Shown piece after piece: positions 50,501 to 61,200 of a DNA stretch of 64,000 nt; positions within the stretch are counted from its first letter, which is position 1; each line of letters opens with the position of its first letter. The stretch comes from Sabellastarte sp. h YS-2021 (lineage: Eukaryota > Annelida > Polychaeta > Sabellida > Sabellidae). A program made the translations under genes and the position numbers. The notes under the pieces were generated by a model, which ran no database searches, was not told the origin of the DNA, and saw only the letters and a program-made list of their open reading frames with translations. The stretch is from positions 44,319,028-44,383,027 of the forward strand of contig OZ024936.1 in NCBI GenBank assembly GCA_964017235.1. The letters are read 5' to 3'.

Positions 50501-53500
50501 CACATGAGTGCAAAAATTGTGGTTACAGATTGCACCGTATTTTGGTCATTTTTTTAAGGTCCGGCCCTGTCGAATATGTCAGATTTTGCAAGTTTTATTT
50601 ACCCTTAATTTTTCCCCAGTACTCATTCTATTACAACCTCTGAGCTTAGTAATAATGTTTGTAAGGCCTAAAATTTATGTCCGAATGCAAAATCTCGGCT
50701 CCAGATGGCACTGTAATTTTGTCTGCTTTCCAGGGCCGGCACTGTCAAAAATGGCAGATTTTTCCAAGTGTTATTTTCTATTCATTGTCGCCAAATACTC
50801 GCTCAGTAAGAACCCCTGAGTGCAGTAGTAATGTCTGTTAGGCCAAAACTTTGTAAATGAGTGCAAAAATTGTGGTTACAGATTGCACCGTATTTTGGTC
50901 ATTTTTTTAAGGTCCGGCCCTGTCGAATATGTCAGATTTTACAAGTTTTATTTACCCTTAATTTTTGCCCAGTACTCATTCTATTACAACCTCTGAGCTT
51001 AGTTATAATGTTTGTAAGGTCTAAAATTTATGTCCGAATGCAAAATCTCGGCTCTAGATGGCACTGTAATTTTGTCTGCTTTCCAGGGCCGTCACTGTCA
51101 AAAATGGCAGATTTTTCCAAGTGTTATTTTCTATTCATTGTCACCCAATACTCGCTCAGTAAGAACATCTGATGCAGTACTAATGTCTGTTAGGCCAAAA
51201 GTTTGCAAATGAGTGCAAAAATTGTGGTTACAGATTCCACCATATTTTTGTCATTTTTTTAAGGTCCGGCCCTGTCGAATATGTCAGATTTTGCAAGTTT
51301 AATTTACCCTTAATTTTTCCCCAGTACTCATTCTATTACAACCTCTGAGCTTAGTAATAATGTTTGTAAGGCCTAAAATTTATGTCCGAATGCAAAATCT
51401 CGGCTCCAGATGGCACTGTAATATTGTCTGCTTTCCAGGGCCGGCACTGTCAAAAATGGCAGATTTTTCCAAGTGTTCTTTTCTATTCATTGTCGCCCAA
51501 TACTCGCTCAGTAAGAATCCCTGAGTGCAGTAGTAATGTCGGTTAGACCAAAACTTTGCATATGATTGCAAAAATTGTGGTTACAGATTGCACCGTATTT
51601 TGGTCATTTTTTTAAGGTCCGGCCCTGTCGAATATGTCAGATTTTGCAAGTTTTATTTACCCTTACTTTTTGCCCAGTATTCATTCTGTTACAACCACTG
51701 AGCTTAGTTATAATGTTTGTAAGGCCTAAAATTTATGTCCGAATGCAAAATCTTGGCTCCAGATGGCACTGTAATTTTGTCTGCTTTCCAGGGCCGGCAC
51801 TGTCGAAAATGGCAGATTTTTCCAAGTGTTATTTTCTATTCATTGTCGCCAAATACTCGCTCAGTAAGAACCTCTGAGTGCAGTAGTAATGTCTGTTAGG
51901 CCAAAACTTTGCAAATGAGTGCAAAAATTGTGGTTACAGATTGCACCGTATTTTGGTCATTTTTTTAAGGTCCGGCCCTGTCGAATATGTCAGATTTTGC
52001 AAGTTTTATTTACCCTTAATTTTTCCCCAGTACTCATTCTATTACAACCTCTGAGCTTAGTAATAATGTTTGTAAGGCCTAAAATTTATGTCCGAATGCA
52101 AAATCTCGGCTCCAGATGGCACTGTAATTTTGTCTGCTTTCCAGGGCCGGTACTGTCAAAAATGGCAGATTTTTCCAAGTGTTCTTTTCTATTCATTGTC
52201 GCCCAATACTCGCTCAGTAAGAATCCCTGAGTGCAGTAGTAATGTCGGTTAGGCCAAAACTTTGCATATGATTGCAAAAATTGTGGTTACAGATTGCACC
52301 ATATTTTGGTCATTTTTTTAAGGTCCAGCCCTGTCGAATATGTCAGATTTTGCAAGTTTTATTTACCCTTACTTTTTGCCCAGTATTCATTCTATTACAA
52401 CCACTGAGCTTAGTTATAATGTTTGTAAGGCCTAAAATTTATGTCCGAATGCAAAATCTTGGCTCCAGATGGCACTGTAATTTTGTCTGCTTTCCAGGGC
52501 CGGCACTGTCGAAAATGGCAGATTTTCCAAGTGTTATTTTCTATTCATTGTCGCCCAATACTCGCTCAGTAAGAACCTCTGAGTGCAGTACTAATGTCTG
52601 TTAGGCCAAAAGTTTGCAAATGAGTGCAAAAATTGTGGTTACAGATTCCACCATATTTTTTGTCATTTTTTAAAGGTCCGGCCCTGTCGAATATGGCAGA
52701 TTTTGCAAGTTTAATTTACCCTTAATTTTTCCCCAGTACTCATTCTATTACAACCTCTGAGCTTAGTAATAATGTTTGTAAGGCCTAAAATTTATGTCCG
52801 AATGCAAAATCTCGGCTCCAGATGGCACTGTAATTTTGTCTGCTTTCCAGGGCCGGCACTGTCAAAAATGGCAGATTTTTCCAAGTGTTATTTTCTATTC
52901 ATTGTCGCCAAATACTCGCTCAGTAAGAACCCCTAAGTGCAGTAGTAATGTCTGTTAGGCCAAAACTTTGTAAATGAGTGCAAAAATTGTGGTTACAGAT
53001 TGCACCGTATTTTGGTCATTTTTTTAAGGTCCGGCCCTGTCGAATATGTCAGATTTTACAAGTTTTATTTACCCTTAATTTTTGCCCATTACTCATTCTA
53101 TTACAACCTCTGAGCTTAGTTATAATGTTTGTAAGGTCTAAAATTTATGTCCGAATGCAAAATCTCGGCTCCAGATGGCACTGTAATTTTGTCTGCTTTC
53201 CAGGGCCATAACTGTCAAAAATGGCAGATTTTTCCAAGTGTTATTTTCTATTCATTGTCACCCAATACTCGCTCAGTAAGAACATCTGAGTGCAGTACTA
53301 ATGTCTGTTAGGCCAAAAGTTTGCAAATGAGTGCAAAAATTGTGGTTACAGATTCCACCATATTTTTGTCATTTTTTTAAGGTCCGGCCCTGTCGAATAT
53401 GTCAGATTTTGCAAGTTTAATTTACCCTTAATTTTTCCCCAGTACTCATTCTATTACAACCTCTGAGCTTAGTAATAATGTTTGTAAGACCTAAAATTTA

Positions 53501-54390
53501 TGTCTAAATGCAAAATCTCGGCTCCAGATGGCACTGTAATTTTGTCTGCTTTCCAGGGCCGGCACTGTCAAAAATGGCAGATTTTTCCAAGTGTTCTTTT
53601 CTATTCATTGTCGCCCAATACTCGCTCAGTAAGAATCCCTGAGTGCAGTAGTAATGTCTGTTAGGCCAAAACTTTGCATATGATTGCAAAAATTGTGGTT
53701 ACAGATTGCACCGTATTTTGGTCATTTTTTTAAGGTCCGGCCCTGTCGAATATGTCAGATTTTGCAAGTTTTATTTACCCTTACTTTTTGCCCAGTATTC
53801 ATTCTGTTACAACCACTGAGCTTAGTTATAATGTTTGTAAGGCCTAAAATTTATGTCCGAATGCAAAATCTTGGCTCCAGATGGCACTGTAATTTTGTCT
53901 GCTTTCCAGGGCCGGCACTGTCGAAAATGGCAGATTTTTCCAAGTGTTATTTTCTATTCATTGTCGCCAAATACTCGCTCAGTAAGAACCTCTGAGTGCA
54001 GTAGTAATGTCTGTTAGGCCAAAACTTTGCACATGAGTGCAAAAATTGTGGTTACAGATTGCACCGTATTTTGGTCATTTTTTTAAGGTCCGGCCCTGTC
54101 GAATATGTCAGATTTTGCAAGTTTTATTTACCCTTAATTTTTCCCCAGTACTCATTCTATTACAACCTCTGAGCTTAGTAATAATGTTTGTAAGGCCTAA
54201 AATTTATGTCCGAATGCAAAATCTCGGCTCCAGATGGCACTGTAATTTTGTCTGCTTTCCAGGGCCGGCACTGTCAAAAATGGCAGATTTTTCCAAGTGT
54301 TATTTTCTATTCATTGTCGCCAAATACTCGCTCAGTAAGAACCCCTGAGTGCAGTAGTAATGTCTGTTAGGCCAAAACTTTGTAAATGAG
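44508..54390 (+). repeat. 28-monomer block, copy 3 (9,883 bp)
   Basis: This is the only copy of the block in the second large segment. It matches copy 1 at +33,533 and copy 2 at +23,650. It carries the private A at 53208. Flanks on both sides match the unduplicated junctions: a complete type d on the left and an ordinary b on the right. Confidence 0.85.
48004..51533 (+). repeat. 10-mer higher-order repeat, full copy (3,530 bp)
   Basis: The order is d-m-n-l-g-h-d-a-b-c. It matches 14471-18000 at a shift of 33,533 bp and 24354-27883 at a shift of 23,650 bp. It is the first full 10-mer inside the third 28-monomer block. Confidence 0.83.
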
Positions 54391-55062
54391 TGCAAAAATT
54401 GTGGTTACAGATTGCACCGTATTTTGGTCATTTTTTTAAGGTCCGGCCCTGTCGAATATGTCAGATTTTACAAGTTTTATTTACCCTTAATTTTTGCCCA
54501 GTACTCATTCTATTACAACCTCTGAGCTTAGTTATAATGTTTGTAAGGTCTAAAATTTATGTCCGAATGCAAAATCTCGGCTCTAGATGGCACTGTAATT
54601 TTGTCTGCTTTCCAGGGCCGTCACTGTCAAAAATGGCAGATTTTTCCAAGTGTTATTTTCTATTCATTGTCACCCAATACTCGCTCAGTAAGAACATCTG
54701 ATGCAGTACTAATGTCTGTTAGGCCAAAAGTTTGCAAATGAGTGCAAAAATTGTGGTTACAGATTCCACCATATTTTTGTCATTTTTTTAAGGTCCGGCC
54801 CTGTCGAATATGTCAGATTTTGCAAGTTTAATTTACCCTTAATTTTTCCCCAGTACTCATTCTATTACAACCTCTGAGCTTAGTAATAATGTTTGTAAGG
54901 CCTAAAATTTATGTCCGAATGCAAAATCTCGGCTCCAGATGGCACTGTAATATTGTCTGCTTTCCAGGGTCGGCACTGTCAAAAATGGCAGATTTTTCCA
55001 AGTGTTCTTTTCTATTCATTGTCGCCCAATACTCGCTCAGTAAGAATCCCTGAGTGCAGTAG
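51534..55062 (+). repeat. 10-mer higher-order repeat, full copy (3,529 bp)
   Basis: This has the one-T deletion in type n and the GGGTCGGC marker at 54970, as in 27884-31412. It has a private A at 53208 (GGCCATAACTG; other copies GGCCGTAACTG). The first part also matches 18001-20857. Confidence 0.83.
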
Positions 55063-55415
55063 TAATGTCGGTTAGACCAAAACTTTGCATATGATTGCAA
55101 AAATTGTGGTTACAGATTGCACCGTATTTTGGTCATTTTTTTAAGGTCCGGCCCTGTCGAATATGTCAGATTTTGCAAGTTTTATTTACCCTTACTTTTT
55201 GCCCAGTATTCATTCTGTTACAACCACTGAGCTTAGTTATAATGTTTGTAAGGCCTAAAATTTATGTCCGAATGCAAAATCTTGGCTCCAGATGGCACTG
55301 TAATTTTGTCTGCTTTCCAGGGCCGGCACTGTCGAAAATGGCAGATTTTTCCAAGTGTTATTTTCTATTCATTGTCGCCAAATACTCGCTCAGTAAGAAC
55401 CTCTGAGTGCAGTAG

Positions 55416-58240
55416 TAATGTCGGTTAGGCCAAAACTTTGCAAATGATTGCAAAAATTGTGGTTACAGATTGCACAGTATTTTGGTCATTTTTTTAAGGT
55501 CCGGCCCTGTCGAATATGTCAGAATTTGCAAGTTTTATTTACCCTTAATTTTTCCCCAGTACTCATTCTATTACAACCTGTGAGCTTAGTAATAATGTTT
55601 GTAAGGCCTAAAATTTATGTCCGAATGCAAAATCTCGGCTCCAGATGGCACTGTAATTTTGTCTGCTTTCCAGGGCCGGCACTGTCAAAAATGGCAGATT
55701 TTTCCAAGTGTTCTTTTCTATTCATTTTTGCCCAATAGTCGCTCAGTAAGAATCCCTGAGTGCAGTAGTAATGTCGGTTAGGCCAAAACTTTGCAAATGA
55801 TTGCAAAAATTGTGGTTACAGATTGCACCGTATTTTGGTCATTTTTTTAAGGTCCGGCCCTGTCGAATATGTCAGATTTTGCAAGTTTTATTTACCCTTA
55901 CTTTTTGCCCATTATTCATTCTATTACAACCACTGAGCTTAGTTATAATGTTTGTAAGGCCTAAAATTTATGTCCGAATGCAAAATCTTGGCTCCGGATG
56001 GCACTGTAATTTTGTCTGCTTTCCAAGGCCGGCACTGTCGAAAATGGCAGATTTTTCCAAGTGTTATTTTCTATTCATTGTCGCCCAATACTCGCTCAGT
56101 AAGAACCTCTGAGTGCAGTACTAATGTCTGTTAGGCCAAAAGTTTGCAAATGAGTGCAAAAATTGTGGTTACAGATCGCACCATATTTTTGTCATTTTTT
56201 AAGGTCCGGCCCTGTCAAATATGGTAGATTTTGCAAGTTTCATTTACCCTTAATATTTACCCAGTACTCATTATATTAAATCCTCTGAGCTTAGTAATAA
56301 TGTTTGCAAGGCCTAAAATTGATGTCCGAATGCAAAATCTCGGCTCCAGATGGCACTGTAATTTTGTCTGCTTTCCATCGCCGGCACTTTCGAAAATGGC
56401 AGATTTTTCCAAGTGTTATTTTCTATTCATTGTCGCCCAATACTCGCTCTGTAAGAACCTCTGAGTGCAGTACTAATGTCTGTTAGGCCAAAAGTTTGCA
56501 AATGAGTGCAAAAATTGTGGTTACAGATTCCACCATATTTTTGTTATTTTTTTTAAGGTCCGGCCCTGTTGAATATGGCAGATTTTGCAAGTTTAATTTA
56601 CCCTTAATTTTTCCCCAGTACTCATTCTATTACAACCTGTGAGCTTAGTAATAATGTTTGTAAGGCCTAAAATTTATGTCCGAATGCAAAATCTCGGCTC
56701 CAGATGGCACTGTAATTTTGTCTGCTTTCCAGGGCCGGCACTGTCAAAAATGGCAGATTTTTCCAAGTGTTCTTTTCTATTCATTTTTGCCCAATAGTCG
56801 CTCAGTAAGAATCCCTGAGTGCAGTAGTAATGTCGGTTAGGCCAAAACTTTGCAAATGATTGCAAAAATTGTGGTTACAGATTGCACCGTATTTTGGTCA
56901 TTTTTTTAAGGTCCGGCCCTGTCGAATATGTCAGATTTTGCAAGTTTTATTTACCCTTAATTTTTGCCCAGTACTCATTCTATTACAACCTCTGAGCTTA
57001 GTAATAATGTTTGTAAGACCTAAAATTTATGTCTAAATGCAAAATCTCGGCTCCAGATGGCACTGTAATTTTGTCTGCTTTCCAGGGCCGGCACTGTCAA
57101 AAATGGCAGATTTTTCCAAGTGTTCTTTTCTATTCATTGTCGCCCAATACTCGCTCAGTAAGAATCCCTGAGTGCAGTAGTAATGTCTGTTAGGCCAAAA
57201 CTTTGCATATGATTGCAAAAATTGTGGTTACAGATTGCACCGTATTTTGGTCATTTTTTTAAGGTCCGGCCCTGTCGAATATGTCAGATTTTGCAAGTTT
57301 TATTTACCCTTACTTTTTGCCCAGTATTCATTCTATTACAACCACTGAGCTTAGTTATAATGTTTGTAAGGCCTAAAATTTATGTCCGAATGTAAAATCT
57401 TGGCTCCAGATGGCACTGTAATTTTGTCTGCTTTCCAGGGCCGGCACTGGCGAAAATGGCAGATTTTTCAAAGTGTTATTTTCTATTCATTGTCGCCCAA
57501 TACTCGCTCAGTAAGAACCTCTGAGTGCAGTACTAATGTCTGTTAGGCCAAAAGTTTGCAAATGAGTGCAAAAATTGTGGTTACAGATTCCACCATATTT
57601 TTTGTCATTTTTTAAAGGTCCGGCCCTGTCGACTATGGCAGATTTTGCAAGTTTAATTTACCCTTAATTTTTCCCCAGTACTCATTCTATTACAACCTCT
57701 GAGCTTAGTAATAATGTTTGTAAGGCCTAAAATTTATGTCCGAATGCAAAATCTCGGCTCCAGATGGCACTGTAATTTTGTCTGCTTTCCAGGGCCTGCA
57801 CTGTCAAAAATGGCAGATTTTTCCAAGTGTTATTTTCTATTCATTGTCGCCAAATACTCGCTCAGTAAGAACCCCTGAGTGCAGTAGTAATGTCTGTTAG
57901 GCCAAAAGTTTGCAAATGAGTGCAAAAATTGTGGTTACAGATTCCACCATATTTTTGTCATTTTTTTAAGGTCCGGCCCTGTCGAATATGGCAGATTTTG
58001 CAAGTTTTATTTACCCTTAATTTTTGCCCAGTATTCATTCTATTACAACCTCTGAGCTTAGTTATAATGTTTGTAAGGTCTAAAATTTATGTCCGAATGC
58101 AAAATCTCGGCTCCAGATGGCACTGTAATTTTGTCTGCTTTCCAGGGCCGGCACTGTCGAAAATGGCAGATTTTTCCAAGTGTTCTTTTCTATTCATTGT
58201 CGCCAAATAGTCGCTCAGTAAGAATCCCTGAGTGCAGTAG
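55416..58240 (+). repeat. Diverged monomer island, copy 2
   Basis: This is the copy of 31766-34590 at exactly +23,650. Every unusual variant I checked recurs, including the T8 run and the one-base-short and one-base-long monomers. The island diverged first and was duplicated later as part of the large segment. Confidence 0.8.
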
Positions 58241-58273
58241 TAATGTCGGTTAGGCCAAAACTTTGCATATGAT

Positions 58274-61200
58274 TGCAAAAATTGTGGTTACAGATTGCAC
58301 CGTATTTTGGTCATTTTTTTAAGGTCCGGCCCTGTCGAATATGTCAGATTTTACAAGTTTTATTTACCCTTAATTTTTGCCCATTACTCATTCTATTACA
58401 ACCTCTGAGCTTAGTTATAATGTTTGTAAGGTCTAAAATTTATGTCCGAATGCAAAATCTCGGCTCCAGATGGCACTGTAATTTTGTCTGCTTTCCAGGG
58501 CCGTAACTGTCAAAAATGGCAGATTTTTCCAAGTGTTATTTTCTATTCATTGTCACCCAATACTCGCTCAGTAAGAACATCTGAGTGCAGTACTAATGTC
58601 TGTTAGGCCAAAAGTTTGCAAATGAGTGCAAAAATTGTGGTTACAGATTCCACCATATTTTTGTCATTTTTTTAAGGTCCGGCCCTGTCGAATATGTCAG
58701 ATTTTGCAAGTTTAATTTACCCTTAATTTTTCCCCAGTACTCATTCTATTACAACCTCTGAGCTTAGTAATAATGTTTGTAAGACCTAAAATTTATGTCT
58801 AAATGCAAAATCTCGGCTCCAGATGGCACTGTAATTTTGTCTGCTTTCCAGGGCCGGCACTGTCAAAAATGGCAGATTTTTCCAAGTGTTCTTTTCTATT
58901 CATTGTCGCCCAATACTCGCTCAGTAAGAATCCCTGAGTGCAGTAGTAATGTCTGTTAGGCCAAAACTTTGCATATGATTGCAAAAATTGTGGTTACAGA
59001 TTGCACCGTATTTTGGTCATTTTTTTAAGGTCCGGCCCTGTCGAATATGTCAGATTTTGCAAGTTTTATTTACCCTTACTTTTTGCCCAGTATTCATTCT
59101 GTTACAACCACTGAGCTTAGTTATAATGTTTGTAAGGCCTAAAATTTATGTCCGAATGCAAAATCTTGGCTCCAGATGGCACTGTAATTTTGTCTGCTTT
59201 CCAGGGCCGGCACTGTCGAAAATGGCAGATTTTTCCAAGTGTTATTTTCTATTCATTGTCGCCAAATACTCGCTCAGTAAGAACCTCTGAGTGCAGTAGT
59301 AATGTCTGTTAGGCCAAAACTTTGCACATGAGTGCAAAAATTGTGGTTACAGATTGCACCGTATTTTGGTCATTTTTTTAAGGTCCGGCCCTGTCGAATA
59401 TGTCAGATTTTGCAAGTTTTATTTACCCTTAATTTTTCCCCAGTACTCATTCTATTACAACCTCTGAGCTTAGTAATAATGTTTGTAAGGCCTAAAATTT
59501 ATGTCCGAATGCAAAATCTCGGCTCCAGATGGCACTGTAATTTTGTCTGCTTTCCAGGGCCGGCACTGTCAAAAATGGCAGATTTTTCCAAGTGTTATTT
59601 TCTATTCATTGTCGCCAAATACTCGCTCAGTAAGAACCCCTGAGTGCAGTAGTAATGTCTGTTAGGCCAAAACTTTGTAAATGAGTGCAAAAATTGTGGT
59701 TACAGATTGCACCGTATTTTGGTCATTTTTTTAAGGTCCGGCCCTGTCGAATATGTCAGATTTTACAAGTTTTATTTACCCTTAATTTTTGCCCAGTACT
59801 CATTCTATTACAACCTCTGAGCTTAGTTATAATGTTTGTAAGGTCTAAAATTTATGTCCGAATGCAAAATCTCGGCTCTAGATGGCACTGTAATTTTGTC
59901 TGCTTTCCAGGGCCGTCACTGTCAAAAATGGCAGATTTTTCCAAGTGTTATTTTCTATTCATTGTCACCCAATACTCGCTCAGTAAGAACATCTGATGCA
60001 GTACTAATGTCTGTTAGGCCAAAAGTTTGCAAATGAGTGCAAAAATTGTGGTTACAGATTCCACCATATTTTTGTCATTTTTTTAAGGTCCGGCCCTGTC
60101 GAATATGTCAGATTTTGCAAGTTTAATTTACCCTTAATTTTTCCCCAGTACTCATTCTATTACAACCTCTGAGCTTAGTAATAATGTTTGTAAGGCCTAA
60201 AATTTATGTCCGAATGCAAAATCTCGGCTCCAGATGGCACTGTAATATTGTCTGCTTTCCAGGGCCGGCACTGTCAAAAATGGCAGATTTTTCCAAGTGT
60301 TCTTTTCTATTCATTGTCGCCCAATACTCGCTCAGTAAGAATCCCTGAGTGCAGTAGTAATGTCGGTTAGACCAAAACTTTGCATATGATTGCAAAAATT
60401 GTGGTTACAGATTGCACCGTATTTTGGTCATTTTTTTAAGGTCCGGCCCTGTCGAATATGTCAGATTTTGCAAGTTTTATTTACCCTTACTTTTTGCCCA
60501 GTATTCATTCTGTTACAACCACTGAGCTTAGTTATAATGTTTGTAAGGCCTAAAATTTATGTCCGAATGCAAAATCTTGGCTCCAGATGGCACTGTAATT
60601 TTGTCTGCTTTCCAGGGCCGGCACTGTCGAAAATGGCAGATTTTTCCAAGTGTTATTTTCTATTCATTGTCGCCAAATACTCGCTCAGTAAGAACCTCTG
60701 AGTGCAGTAGTAATGTCTGTTAGGCCAAAACTTTGCAAATGAGTGCAAAAATTGTGGTTACAGATTGCACCGTATTTTGGTCATTTTTTTAAGGTCCGGC
60801 CCTGTCGAATATGTCAGATTTTGCAAGTTTTATTTACCCTTAATTTTTCCCCAGTACTCATTCTATTACAACCTCTGAGCTTAGTAATAATGTTTGTAAG
60901 GCCTAAAATTTATGTCCGAATGCAAAATCTCGGCTCCAGATGGCACTGTAATTTTGTCTGCTTTCCAGGGCCGGTACTGTCAAAAATGGCAGATTTTTCC
61001 AAGTGTTCTTTTCTATTCATTGTCGCCCAATACTCGCTCAGTAAGAATCCCTGAGTGCAGTAGTAATGTCGGTTAGGCCAAAACTTTGCATATGATTGCA
61101 AAAATTGTGGTTACAGATTGCACCATATTTTGGTCATTTTTTTAAGGTCCAGCCCTGTCGAATATGTCAGATTTTGCAAGTTTTATTTACCCTTACTTTT

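Larger units (their letters stand above)
35566..59034 (+). repeat. Large segment II (23,469 bp), one 28-mer fewer
   Basis: It follows segment I directly. It matches 2033-20936 at -33,533, and then 20858-35384 at -23,650. The difference of the two shifts is 9,883, exactly one 28-monomer block. The match ends at 59035, where this copy has GGTCCGGCCC and segment I has GGTCCGTCCC at 35385; beyond that this copy follows type d and segment I follows type i. Confidence 0.85.
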
